From contig JAJYVF010000002.1 in the NCBI GenBank assembly GCA_021792135.1, positions 202,933 to 266,932 of the forward strand: DNA of 64,000 nt. Direction: 5' to 3'. This DNA comes from Acidobacteriota bacterium. Lineage in GTDB: Bacteria > Acidobacteriota > Terriglobia > Terriglobales > Acidobacteriaceae. Both the position numbers and the translations under genes were made by a program. Shown one piece after another: positions 43,118 to 51,418 of the stretch. Within the stretch, counting starts at the first letter, position 1. Each line of letters opens with the position of its first letter. The notes below the pieces were generated by a model that made no database searches, was not told the origin of the DNA, and saw only the letters and a list, made by a program, of their open reading frames with translations.

Positions 43118-44236
43118 ATGGCAGTTTTCAAACGAGGCGGAGTGTGGTGGTACAAGTTCTACTTCGCCGGCCAGTTCATCCGCGAGTCGTCCAAATCAAC
43201 CTCGAAAACCGTTGCCAAGGACGCCGAAAACCAAAGACGGCGTGAACTCGAACAGGGCTATCACAATCTTCGTCAGAAGCGAGAGATTCGCATCCGTCTG
43301 TTGCGGGACATAGCGGATGAATATCTGGCGGATTACAAACTGCGGTTTCGCGGAGTCACCTTCGCCGAATATGCGATCGGCCACGTTGTACGGCACCTCG
43401 GGGACAAACTGCTGGTCGATATCGGGGAAGCCGAGGTTCTGGGCTACCAAACCGCACGTCTCAAAGAATCTGCTTCGGCAAAATCCATTAACGAGGAGGT
43501 CCGGTTCCTTCTGACAATGATGGGGGAGCCCGGCGAAGTGATTCGAGTTCGGCTGCGCAAGAAGAAGAAACTCAAGTTGCCGGTGCGCCGGAAGATCGGT
43601 AAGGCATATGAGCCGGAAGAGACCGAGAAAATGGGGCAACTCTCGCGCCATTCGCGTTCTCCGCATATTCACCTCGCCCTCACCATGGCCCTGAACGCCG
43701 GCATGCGCGATGCGGAGATCAAGTCGCTCACCTGGAGCCAGATTCATCTGGACAAAGGCTACCTGCAGGTTGGAAGAAGCAAGACGGCTGCGGGCGAAGG
43801 GCGGACGATTCCTATCAACTCGCTGCTCCGACAGGCCATCGTCGAATATCGCGCGACCTACCAGAAGAAGTTCAAGGAGATTCGAGAGGACTGGTATGTC
43901 TTTCCGTTCGGGAGACCACGGCCCTGGGACCCCACGCGACATGTGACCACTCTCAAAACGGCATGGAAAAACATTCGAAAGAATGCCAACGTCACAGGCA
44001 GGTGGCACGATCATCGCCACACGCTGATCACGCAGTTGGCCGAGAGCGGAGCCGGGGAGGAGACGATACGGCAGATCGTCGGCCACGTCTCCAAAGAGGT
44101 CCTCAGAGATTACCTCCATGTACGTATGAAGGCGAAGCGGGAGGCACTTGAGGGCATCGTGCCGCTGCCTGGCGGGATCGAAGCGGCGAGGAACGGCAAT
44201 TTCGAAGCGGCGCATCGGGATTTGACCGAAACGTAA
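43118..44236 (+). CDS. int: Tyrosine recombinase / site-specific integrase
   Basis: 372 residues. N-terminal arm and core-binding regions (AVFKRGGVWWYKFYFAGQFIRESSKSTSKT is the usual phage-integrase opening). Catalytic residues: Arg in ALNAGMRDAEIKSLTW, Lys in the RSKTAAGEGRTIPIN hairpin, HDHRH (HxxR with Arg), GH in IVGHVSKEV, and Tyr in DYLHV. It should integrate and excise the element at the tRNA-Asn 3' end. The start at 43118 has CAGGAG upstream; the frame is open further to 43022. A strong terminator follows. Confidence 0.95.
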   Translation: MAVFKRGGVWWYKFYFAGQFIRESSKSTSKTVAKDAENQRRRELEQGYHNLRQKREIRIRLLRDIADEYLADYKLRFRGVTFAEYAIGHVVRHLGDKLLVDIGEAEVLGYQTARLKESASAKSINEEVRFLLTMMGEPGEVIRVRLRKKKKLKLPVRRKIGKAYEPEETEKMGQLSRHSRSPHIHLALTMALNAGMRDAEIKSLTWSQIHLDKGYLQVGRSKTAAGEGRTIPINSLLRQAIVEYRATYQKKFKEIREDWYVFPFGRPRPWDPTRHVTTLKTAWKNIRKNANVTGRWHDHRHTLITQLAESGAGEETIRQIVGHVSKEVLRDYLHVRMKAKREALEGIVPLPGGIEAARNGNFEAAHRDLTET

Positions 44237-44254
44237 GACCAAACTATGTTCAGC

Positions 44255-44303
44255 GCCTGCGTGCTTCCATCGCCTACGCGATGGAAGCAGCAGGCATTTT
44301 TCT
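44255..44303 (+). terminator. Rho-independent terminator after the integrase
   Basis: GCTTCCATCGC pairs with GCGATGGAAGC (44263-44288) with outer GCCTG/CAGGC, loop of four bases, then ATTTTTC. Confidence 0.85.
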
Positions 44304-44320
44304 TAAACTGCGAGGTGTAT

Positions 44321-44554
44321 ATGGAATCCCTTCTTACGGAAAACGAAGTCTCGGCGAGCCTTAAGGTAAGCCTGGCTTGCCTCCGCCGCTGGAGACTCCA
44401 GGGCGCAGGACCGCAATACGTGAAAGTCAACAATATGGTCCGCTATCGCGAGGCGGATGTCTCAGCATGGTTAAGAGAGTTGCCAACGGCGGGGAACGGC
44501 CGGCGACTCGGTCCAAAGAGCGTTATCAGAACCAAGCTGGCGGTTAGCGCCTGA
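44321..44554 (+). CDS. Excisionase / AlpA-like HTH protein
   Basis: 77 residues. A MerR/excisionase-type winged helix: LLTENEVSASLKVSLACLRRWRLQGAGPQYVKVNNMVRYREADVSAWLREL, with helix-turn-helix at residues 5-25 and the VRYREADVSAWL wing. Such small proteins direct excision or regulate element genes. Start fixed by CGAGGTG just upstream at 44311. It immediately follows the recombinase terminator, so it has its own promoter or reads through. Confidence 0.85.
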   Translation: MESLLTENEVSASLKVSLACLRRWRLQGAGPQYVKVNNMVRYREADVSAWLRELPTAGNGRRLGPKSVIRTKLAVSA

Positions 44555-44745
44555 TCTGGCGACCGCCCTGGATTCGCGAACCGCGGCGACTCACTCAACT
44601 CGCCTTGTCGAGCGACATGCTGGTTGGGCTTTCTGAAATCCAGTCGGTTTTGCCACGAGCATTGACACCCGAAGATTACAGGTGAAAATGGTGATACGAA
44701 GAGCTGCGCGTGATTCTGTTCTTTGTTTCCTCTTCGCTCGGGTGA

Positions 44746-45048
44746 ATGATGAGCAACGAGTTCGACATGGAATCCGAATGGATCACCGAGCTGGGAAAGG
44801 CGCGCAGCGACGAATATACGGAGAAGATTCTTGCCTTCGTTCAGGAACTGGAGAAATCGGCGCCTGAACCTTTCCTGCCGTTGTTGACGGATCTTGCTTT
44901 GGCTCGCGCTCTGATCGTGCACCTGGTCATCCGCTACGGACCGGAACGAGGGATGACCGAGGCACAGGACGCTTTCGAAAGCACGCTCGAACAGATGAAG
45001 CCCTTGCTCGAAAGAATGAAATCTCGCAAAGGACCTCCCCCGCAATGA
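44746..45048 (+). CDS. Hypothetical helical protein
   Basis: 100 residues (or 99 from the second Met). Predicted all-helical: DMESEWITELGKARSDEYTEKILAFVQELEKSA, then LPLLTDLALARALIVHLVIRYG and AFESTLEQMKPLLERMKSRK. No signal or membrane segment. The stop overlaps the next gene (ATGA), so it is coupled to a lipoprotein. I do not recognise the family; its position suggests a role in element maintenance or transfer. Confidence 0.65.
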   Translation: MMSNEFDMESEWITELGKARSDEYTEKILAFVQELEKSAPEPFLPLLTDLALARALIVHLVIRYGPERGMTEAQDAFESTLEQMKPLLERMKSRKGPPPQ

Positions 45049-45407
45049 AGAGACTCATTCCCTCACTTCTCCTCCTCGCAGCCTTTGGCTTGTTTGCATG
45101 GCAACTAACTGCCTGCAAACGCACGCCGGCACCGCCAACTGCTCAGGATGCGATCACAGTATGGAAGGATATTCACAAGAACCTGCATACACAGGATTTG
45201 CTCACACTAACGAAGACAAACGGGCAAATGCAGAGGATCGACGGAAACGATGTCTACACCCTCTACTACGAGGCGAAGGTGAAGGACATTGTTCAGTTGG
45301 GAAACAGGACCCCCGGCACCATCGAGACGTACCAGAGCAACTACGCCTTTCATTGGACCGAAAAAGGATGGATGGGGCCCGACAACCAGGTTTACCCGGC
45401 TCAATAG
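45045..45407 (+). CDS. Small lipoprotein
   Basis: 120 residues. Signal LIPSLLLLAAFGLFAWQLTAC with lipobox LTAC, so lipid-anchored in the envelope. The mature part is a small alpha/beta domain (AITVWKDIHKNLHTQDLLTLTKTNG, YTLYYEAKVKDIVQL, YAFHWTEKGWMGPDNQVYP). In some T4SS the lipoprotein VirB7 occupies such a slot, but this one is larger; the relation is only a guess. Confidence 0.7.
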   Translation: MKRLIPSLLLLAAFGLFAWQLTACKRTPAPPTAQDAITVWKDIHKNLHTQDLLTLTKTNGQMQRIDGNDVYTLYYEAKVKDIVQLGNRTPGTIETYQSNYAFHWTEKGWMGPDNQVYPAQ

Positions 45408-45425
45408 AGTGCCTCTCCGAATGAT

Positions 45426-45454
45426 TTGACCCAAACTCAGTTCCATCCTAGGCT
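45426..45454 (+). promoter_or_regulatory. Possible promoter before the MoxR-like gene
   Basis: TTGACC (45426-45431), 17 bases, TAGGCT (45449-45454). Downstream, CTCCCCACGC and GCGTTGGAGGGG can pair imperfectly and would bury the ribosome site of the next gene. Confidence 0.4.
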
Positions 45455-45489
45455 CTCCCCACGCTAAACGCGTTGGAGGGGTCAACGGG

Positions 45490-46449
45490 ATGTTTGCTTC
45501 ACCCGCGGAAACGCTAGCCGGACTTCAAAGCTCAGGCTACTTCACCGACATCAAAGTAGCGACCGCCGTTTTCCTGGCCGGAAGCGTCCACCGTCCCATA
45601 TTGCTGGAAGGTCCTGCCGGTGCAGGCAAAACGGAGCTCGCGCAGTCGGTTGCGCGCGCATCTGCTGTGCCGCTGCTGCGCCTGCAGTGCTACCAGGGAA
45701 TCGACGAAGAAAAGGCCATTGGGCAGTACGACCGGAGTTTGCAGGAACTCTATGTCCTGCTGATGAGCAGAAGCATCCAGACTCCAGACTGGGCGCAGAT
45801 CAAGCGCGAAATCACGAGCCGAGCCTACTTCATGGCTGGTCCGCTGCTCGACGCCATTGAGCAGGAAGAACCCTGCGTTCTGCTCATCGACGAAATCGAC
45901 AAAGTCGACTACGCCTTCGAGGCCATGCTGCTGGAGCTCCTTTCCGTGTGGACGTTGTCGATTCCGAGGATGGGCACCGTCCGCGCAACTTCCATTCCTC
46001 TAGTTTTTCTCACCTCGAATCAGGAACGCAGGCTCGGTGATCCGCTGCGCCGGCGATGCTTTTATCTGGTTGTTGAGCATCCGAACGCGGAACGGGAAGC
46101 CGCGATCGTGGCAAGACGCACGCCCCACGTGGACCCGGCGACGCACCGGTTCATCGCTGGATTGGCCAGGAGCCTGCGGGCTTACACGCTCGAGAAGCCA
46201 CCGTCGATCTCCGAGATGAACGACGTGGCGATGGCGATGGAATTACTGGACCTCGACCGGATCCTGCCTGCGCACAAGGAGATCATGTTGCCCCTGATCG
46301 CCAAGACAGAGGGCGACCGGAAGCGCCTGCTCATGAAGGAGGTTTTCGAGTCCATTGTTCGCATGGCCGCGAAGTATGCCGAACAGATCACGCAAGACTC
46401 TCCGGATGAGGATGTGAGGGTTCTTGCGGGAAGCGAGATCGGCCAATGA
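45490..46449 (+). CDS. MoxR-family AAA+ ATPase
   Basis: 319 residues. Walker A LLEGPAGAGKTEL, Walker B VLLIDEIDKVDYAFEAMLLELLS, sensor 1 LVFLTSNQERRLGDPLRRRC with Arg finger. The DEID and presensor insertion match MoxR/NorQ-type chaperones, which normally work with a VWA-domain partner to assemble or remodel complexes. No VWA gene is adjacent. Its end overlaps the transglycosylase gene (ATGA at 46446), placing it at the head of the conjugation operon. Confidence 0.92.
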   Translation: MFASPAETLAGLQSSGYFTDIKVATAVFLAGSVHRPILLEGPAGAGKTELAQSVARASAVPLLRLQCYQGIDEEKAIGQYDRSLQELYVLLMSRSIQTPDWAQIKREITSRAYFMAGPLLDAIEQEEPCVLLIDEIDKVDYAFEAMLLELLSVWTLSIPRMGTVRATSIPLVFLTSNQERRLGDPLRRRCFYLVVEHPNAEREAAIVARRTPHVDPATHRFIAGLARSLRAYTLEKPPSISEMNDVAMAMELLDLDRILPAHKEIMLPLIAKTEGDRKRLLMKEVFESIVRMAAKYAEQITQDSPDEDVRVLAGSEIGQ

Positions 46450-46952
46450 TCAAAGCATCGCTTCTCTACCTCTTTGCGGCGGTCTCTTTCGCTGTCGTAA
46501 TGCACCCCGCCGCGTACGCACAAGATCGGGTAACGATGTACTACGCAAACGCCTATGCGGACCATTACGGCGTTCCCCGCGCACTCGTTGACGCCATCAT
46601 CGAGCAGGAATCGGCCTGGAATCCCCTTGCGCAGTCAGTGAAAGATGCCGAGGGCCTGATGCAGCTAATGCCGGCCACCGCCGCCATGTACGGCGTTCAC
46701 AATCGGTACGACATCTTGGAAAACCTGAGCGGCGGAGTTCGGTATCTGGCCGATCTACTCAGCGAATTCCATGGCGATATGCGGCTCGCCGTCGCAGCCT
46801 ACTACTGCGGTTCCCGGCACATTCTTCAACGAGGCTTCTCTTACAACAATCCCGATGTGGTGCGATACGTGGAATCTGTTCGTCGCCGCTACCAGAGCGA
46901 TCTTCGCAGCCAGGCGGGCCGTATTGCTTATGGGCCGAATGGAGGAAACTGA
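46446..46952 (+). CDS. Lytic transglycosylase, VirB1-like
   Basis: 168 residues. Signal peptide (ASLLYLFAAVSFAVVMHPAAYAQ). SLT domain: YGVPRALVDAIIEQESAWNPLAQS (catalytic Glu in QES), AEGLMQLMPATAAMYGV, LSGGVRYLADLLSEF, and AVAAYYCGSRHI. It locally opens peptidoglycan for the conjugation machine. Coupled to the MoxR gene upstream by ATGA; the next gene starts just after its stop. Confidence 0.94.
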   Translation: MIKASLLYLFAAVSFAVVMHPAAYAQDRVTMYYANAYADHYGVPRALVDAIIEQESAWNPLAQSVKDAEGLMQLMPATAAMYGVHNRYDILENLSGGVRYLADLLSEFHGDMRLAVAAYYCGSRHILQRGFSYNNPDVVRYVESVRRRYQSDLRSQAGRIAYGPNGGN

Positions 46953-46953
46953 T

Positions 46954-47919
46954 ATGAAATATCAACGAATTGTCATCGCCAGTCTCATCTTTATCGCAGC
47001 AGCGGCGGGCTCTTCCTGTGCACAGCAGACAAGCCCGAATGAGGGCGGCCCACAGCAGGTGGATCCAGCAATCGTCGATCTGCCAATCTCCGCGAGCACC
47101 GTGACCGATGTACATCTCCATCCGTTCTTCACCACGACGATTCGCCTTCCCGATGCCGTGACGTCCGTCGCCGTGGGAGCGCCAACCCTGTTCAAGGTCG
47201 AGCACTCCGCCGACGATCCAAGGTTGGTGTTCATCAAGCCAATTACGGCGGGGGCTACAGCGAGCAATCTGATCATCTCCCTTCAATCGGGACAGGAGAT
47301 CAGTTTGCGTCTGCTGTCGGAAGGCAGCAGCACCGGAATTCCAGTCGATTTCGTTGTGAACTATGAGCCAAGGCAGAGTTTCCTGATCGGATCGACAGAC
47401 GACGTTGCCGGGAACTCCGTATCTGTTCCTGACCCGCCGGCAAAACCATCGGCTATCGATATTGCACTCAAGCAGCAGTCGGGGATCGCGAGTCCTGATT
47501 GGACTACGACCAACAGCGGGAATGCAAATGCTTCAGATCGTGCGGACTCTGGTAAGCCCATTCTTGGGGCAATCGGAGCAGTCCAGCAACGAGGGCAGCT
47601 CATGCTCGCCGCATATTCGGTCGTCAACAGATCCAATCACTGGATTGAGGTTCTGCCGCCGCAGGTCGAGCTACGAAGCCCCAACCTCAGCGCGAAGAAA
47701 AAGAAGAAAGATCAGGTCCTGGCAGACCAGGTGCCCGTATCCGAGTATCGACTGACCGCCCGCCGCCTCGCCCCCGGGGAGCGAGCAGATGGCGCCGTGG
47801 AGTTTTCGCGGCCGGGGTTCAAGCAGAGCGCGGACCATCTGGTATTGGAGCTGGGAACGGCCAGCGCTGTGGATCATCCACTGCTGCTGCAGTTGCCCTT
47901 CGTCGCTCCCGGACAGTGA
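46954..47919 (+). CDS. VirB9/TrbG-like envelope protein
   Basis: 321 residues, start at 46954 with GGAGG eight bases upstream. Signal peptide (RIVIASLIFIAAAAGSSCAQ). An N-terminal beta-rich VirB9-like part: FFTTTIRLPDAVTSVAVGAPTLFKVEHS, RLVFIKPITAGATASNLIISLQSGQEISLRL. The C-terminal 150 residues are also beta-rich (RGQLMLAAYSVVNRSNHWIEVLPP) but not the usual VirB9 C-domain. It would form the outer-membrane core complex with the following VirB10. Confidence 0.72.
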   Translation: MKYQRIVIASLIFIAAAAGSSCAQQTSPNEGGPQQVDPAIVDLPISASTVTDVHLHPFFTTTIRLPDAVTSVAVGAPTLFKVEHSADDPRLVFIKPITAGATASNLIISLQSGQEISLRLLSEGSSTGIPVDFVVNYEPRQSFLIGSTDDVAGNSVSVPDPPAKPSAIDIALKQQSGIASPDWTTTNSGNANASDRADSGKPILGAIGAVQQRGQLMLAAYSVVNRSNHWIEVLPPQVELRSPNLSAKKKKKDQVLADQVPVSEYRLTARRLAPGERADGAVEFSRPGFKQSADHLVLELGTASAVDHPLLLQLPFVAPGQ

Positions 47920-47952
47920 ACAAAGAAATCAGTTCAGGAAATGAGGTGGACC

Positions 47953-49245
47953 ATGGGACAGGCACAGACGGTAGAGAGGGATGAAACAGTCCAGAAGGTA
48001 GACGCCGGATCTACTCCCCCAGAGGAGAAGGAGACGCCGCTGGGATCGGTAAGCAAGCGGCCATTTGTGCTGAAGAAGAATCGCGGTTCAGGCGGCGGCA
48101 ATCTGGCAACGATGCTGATCGTCTTCGGCGCGATCGCTCTGCTTGGAATTGGGATGGTCGCCTTCCTTTCGACCAAAGGAACAGTCAGGAAAAGCCTGCT
48201 CTCTCAAGCCAGCAGGCCCAATCTCGGACAATCACAGACCGCAGGCCCCGGCACAAATCTTCTGCCCAATAACGCGGTCAAGCCATCTCCCAATGCTGCG
48301 CCGGAACCCGGCACCGTCGATGCCACCGACATCGAGCGGACAAAATCGCCTGGTACTACACAGGCCCTGTCCCGCGTCGGGGCCGGAGCAAATCCATCCC
48401 AGAATCCAAGAACTCTCGGCGAGGTGGCGAAATTTGATGAGCCGAACACCGCTCCCAATGCGCATTCTCGTTGGACGCCTCCGCCCTATGGCAGCGACAA
48501 CTCGGTAAATCAGCAGGCACAAAAGAAGGCGGAGGATGCGCTGGACGCTCCTTCCCTGGTTTTCACGGCGCATGAACAGACGGCAGTTCATCCGCACGTG
48601 CAGAACCTGGAGCCGGGCGTCGACAATCTCGGCCTCGCCCCCGGTTACCATGTGGCGGCGCGCCTTGAATCGATGGCTACCACGGCCGTACACGCGCCTG
48701 TCGTTGCCGTGATCGAGTACAACTACGAGCGCGATGGAGAGGTGATCATTCCCGCCGGAGCCCGGGCCGTGGGCAAAATCATTCAGGCGGATCCCTCGGG
48801 ACTTGTGAATATCGAATTCTCTTCTCTCGAATACCCTGATGGGTCCACCGTCCCAATCGACGCTGTGGCCGCCAACATGAATCTCCAGGCCATCAAGGGC
48901 GCTGTGACAGGGCGTCAAAGAGGCAAGAACCTATTGGTCCGATCGCTGTCCGGAATTGGCGAGACAGCAGCGATGGTTGTGGGCGCACCAAGCGTGAACA
49001 GCTCCTTCAGCGAAGGGGATCTGATGCGAATGCAGGTCGCAAACAACATCGGGAACGCCGGCGATGAGCAGATCATGAGGATGCTCACCCTTGAGCACAT
49101 CGTCGTGAGTGTTCCTGCCGGGACAGAGATATATCTCGTGTTCGAGAAGGCCGCGGCTGCAAAGGCCCAGAACCCGGAGAAGGCGATGCAGATTCCACAC
49201 ACCGATATCGATCTCAGCCAATCTGCAAATGCAGCGCAGCCGTGA
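47953..49245 (+). CDS. VirB10/TrbI-like core complex protein
   Basis: About 430 residues. Cytoplasmic N-terminus, one membrane span at about 50-70 (LATMLIVFGAIALLGIGMVAFL), a Pro/Asn/Ala-rich periplasmic linker, and a C-terminal beta-barrel: GYHVAARLESMATTAVHAPVVAVIEYNYERDGEVIIPAGARAVGK, then VAANMNLQAIKG, ending VVSVPAGTEIYLVFEK. This domain spans the envelope to form the channel cap. Start 47953 is favoured by GAGG six bases upstream; 47941 is an alternative. Confidence 0.9.
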   Translation: MGQAQTVERDETVQKVDAGSTPPEEKETPLGSVSKRPFVLKKNRGSGGGNLATMLIVFGAIALLGIGMVAFLSTKGTVRKSLLSQASRPNLGQSQTAGPGTNLLPNNAVKPSPNAAPEPGTVDATDIERTKSPGTTQALSRVGAGANPSQNPRTLGEVAKFDEPNTAPNAHSRWTPPPYGSDNSVNQQAQKKAEDALDAPSLVFTAHEQTAVHPHVQNLEPGVDNLGLAPGYHVAARLESMATTAVHAPVVAVIEYNYERDGEVIIPAGARAVGKIIQADPSGLVNIEFSSLEYPDGSTVPIDAVAANMNLQAIKGAVTGRQRGKNLLVRSLSGIGETAAMVVGAPSVNSSFSEGDLMRMQVANNIGNAGDEQIMRMLTLEHIVVSVPAGTEIYLVFEKAAAAKAQNPEKAMQIPHTDIDLSQSANAAQP

Positions 49246-49297
49246 CGGTACAGGCTCATGTTCCAAATCAGGCAGGTTGCCCTGAGAGACAACCGGA

Positions 49298-49363
49298 CCG
49301 ATAACAAGGGATTCGAAAGAAGAAAAACTGCATACCAGGCTTTTGTTGAAAAACAAGCGGGCG
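49298..49363 (+). repeat. Cargo-island repeat, copy 1
   Basis: About 65 bases: CCGAT-N6-GATTCGAAAGAAGAAA, then CTGCATACCAGGC and TTTTGTTGAAAAAC. It lies 50 bases after trbI. One frame encodes FERRKTAYQAFVEK. Shares 9-15 base blocks with copies 2-4. Confidence 0.8.
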
Positions 49364-49453
49364 GCTCAAGTGGCGCTCGGTAAAGGCGAAGATTCTTCAA
49401 AGGTCAGCGTCGCCGGTGACTCGCCCTCCGGCTATCATGTTGCCAAGGCGCAA

Positions 49454-49810
49454 ATGAAAACTGCTATCGAGTTGCATGATTCAGAATGTCTCGAAATCCG
49501 ATTCGACTCAGACGGGAACGGAGTCATTGTCCTTGACGCATATGTCCACCGCACAGATGGAACTCCGGGCATCTCTCCTGGTGAGGGGGGAGTGCAACGA
49601 GTTCACATGAGCATGGCGATGATGACCATGACGGGCGAAGTCGGTACATTGCCGGCCACGATCTACGAAGGCTCGCTTGTCCTCGACGGTTTCGATCACG
49701 ACAACATTGTGCCTCTTCCGCTTCAGGCTGCAGGAAACGCGACGTTGCGTCTGATGCTCGCCGATGATGCCCGAAGGATTCATGTCTCGGGTCGAGACAT
49801 CTCTGTCTAG
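49454..49810 (+). CDS. Conserved protein of unknown function
   Basis: About 118 residues from ATG 49454 (AAGG five bases upstream). All-beta looking: LHDSECLEIRFDSDGNGVIVLDAYVHRTDGTPG, ATIYEGSLVLDGFDHDNIVPLPL, NATLRLMLADDARRIHVSG. The HDSECL and AYVHRTDGxPG segments remind me of small unknown proteins recurrent in Acidobacteriota; this is memory only. No signal or membrane segment. The frame runs to TTG 49343 but that part reads through the repeat. Cargo, not conjugation. Confidence 0.65.
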   Translation: MKTAIELHDSECLEIRFDSDGNGVIVLDAYVHRTDGTPGISPGEGGVQRVHMSMAMMTMTGEVGTLPATIYEGSLVLDGFDHDNIVPLPLQAAGNATLRLMLADDARRIHVSGRDISV

Positions 49811-50112
49811 GCAGTAGGAGGGTTTCGTTTCGTAGAGAACGTTGACTTCTCACAATGCTCCCCCCACAACTGAGGCCATTCCGGGCGGGTGGTCGGCAAC
49901 TCTAACCCAATGTAAACTGGCTCACTCCACCTATCACTGCCCAACAGTCGACCATCCGCATCAACAGCCCGTACAAGCGCTATCAATTAGCAAAGCCAGG
50001 CCGGCCTCGAAGACAACCGGGCCGATGATGGGTATTTCGAAAGAAGAAAAGCTGGGTACCAGGCTTTTGTCGAAAAACGGGCGGGCCAGTTTCAGAAACT
50101 CCCGCTGCTTAG
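49811..50112. other. Non-coding stretch containing the long form of repeat 2
   Basis: No supported gene. A block at 49889-49926 (GGTCGGCAACTC, then CAATGT and CTGGCTCACT) is shared with 53526-53563, and copy 2 of the repeat follows at 50022-50085. Confidence 0.6.
50022..50085 (+). repeat. Cargo-island repeat, copy 2
   Basis: CCGATGATGGG-TATTTCGAAAGAAGAAA, then GGTACCAGGC and TTTTGTCGAAAAACG. TTTCGA and TCGAAA ends can pair. The IS5-type element inserted 27 bases downstream. Confidence 0.8.
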
Positions 50113-51296
50113 GGAACCTCTGATCAAGTTCCGAAGGCGCGTCAGTTCCGTCTAATGGAGTAGGTGGAACGAGAACGCGATGCGCCAGATAACTTTTGCC
50201 TGTCAGCCCAGTTTTGAGAAGTATGCGCGGGTCAGCCGCCGGGAACAGTTTCTTAAGACAATGGAGGCGGTGGTTCCTTGGAGCGAGTTAGAAGCTCTGA
50301 TCGAACCTCATTATCCCAAGGCGGGCAAGGGTCGTCATCCGGTCGCGCTCGGCACGATGCTGCGCATCTACTTTTTGCAGCACTGGTTCAACCTGTCGGA
50401 CCCCGGCGCCGAGGATGCGCTCTACGAATCGCCCGTGCTGCGCGGCTTTGCCGGCGTGGACCTTGGACGGATGGCAGTGCCTGACGAGACTACCATCCTG
50501 AACTTCCGCCATCTGCTTGAAAGCCACGATTTATGCGGAGCAATCTTCGACGCGGTAAACCATTTTCTGGATCGCAATGGCATCCGTATCTCGACCGGCA
50601 CGATCGTTGACGCCACCATCATCGCCGCGCCCAGTTCGACCAAGAACAGCAAGAAGGAGCGCGACCCGGAGATGCATCAGACCCGGAAGGGCAACCAATA
50701 CTACTTCGGAGCCAAGGCGCACATCGGCGTGGATAGCAAGGAAGGCATCGTGCATTCGGTCTGCACATCGGCGGCCTCGGTGCATGACAAGCACATGTTG
50801 CCTGACTTACTCCACGGCGAGGAGAAGAAGGTCTGGGGCGACGGCGGCTATCAGGGGCAGACAGAAACTATCCATGCGGCAGCGCCCGATGCACAGGATA
50901 TGACCAACCGGCGAGTCAAAAACGGCAAGGGCGAAGTGGATGAACAACAGAGGCGCAAGAACCGGACCAAGTCGCGTGTGCGTGCCAAGGTGGAGTGGCC
51001 GTTTCGCATCTTGAAGCGCGTCTTCGGCTATACCAAGGTGCGCTATCGAGGAATCGTGAAGAACCGCCACTGGCATCTGGTGGCCTTCGCGCTGGTCAAC
51101 CTTTACCTGAATCGCAAGCGGCTGGCCCCACAAGGGGCGTAGTGTCTCAGCAGCCCGGAGAACCGGCCGCAGAGACCAAAGCCGGGGTCCATCAAAGCCT
51201 CGCAGACCACTCGAAATCGCGCACGACCGGCAACACCGCCCTCGCCGATGTCTCATGCTGACCGGCGCATTAAACGAGCCCTTGATCAGAGGCTCC
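50113..51296 (+). mobile_element. Complete IS5-family insertion sequence
   Basis: 1184 bases. Terminal inverted repeats GGAACCTCTGATCAAG (left) and GGAGCCTCTGATCAAG (right, read from the other strand), 16 bases with one mismatch. A 4-base target duplication TTAG flanks it at 50109-50112 and 51297-51300, agreeing with the YTAR target of this family. It carries one transposase gene. Confidence 0.92.
50180..51142 (+). CDS. IS5-family transposase
   Basis: 320 residues, intact. N-terminal helix LEALIEPHYPKAGKGRHPVALGTMLRIYFLQHWFNLSDPGAEDALYES is the IS5-group signature. DDE triad: Asp in IVDATIIAAPSS, Asp in VWGDGGYQGQ, Glu in RVRAKVEWPFRILKRVFG. The ends and target duplication are intact (previous entry), so the element may still be active. 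Confidence 0.96.
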   Translation: MRQITFACQPSFEKYARVSRREQFLKTMEAVVPWSELEALIEPHYPKAGKGRHPVALGTMLRIYFLQHWFNLSDPGAEDALYESPVLRGFAGVDLGRMAVPDETTILNFRHLLESHDLCGAIFDAVNHFLDRNGIRISTGTIVDATIIAAPSSTKNSKKERDPEMHQTRKGNQYYFGAKAHIGVDSKEGIVHSVCTSAASVHDKHMLPDLLHGEEKKVWGDGGYQGQTETIHAAAPDAQDMTNRRVKNGKGEVDEQQRRKNRTKSRVRAKVEWPFRILKRVFGYTKVRYRGIVKNRHWHLVAFALVNLYLNRKRLAPQGA

Positions 51297-51418
51297 TTAG
51301 CACGCGATTCCCTGGACATAGGTCTTCCGCCAGCAGTTGACGTGACATCTTTAAATAGCGGAATTCATTATTAAAGTAAATGGAATTATGTTTTAATAGC
51401 AGGCGAGCTAGTTTAAGC

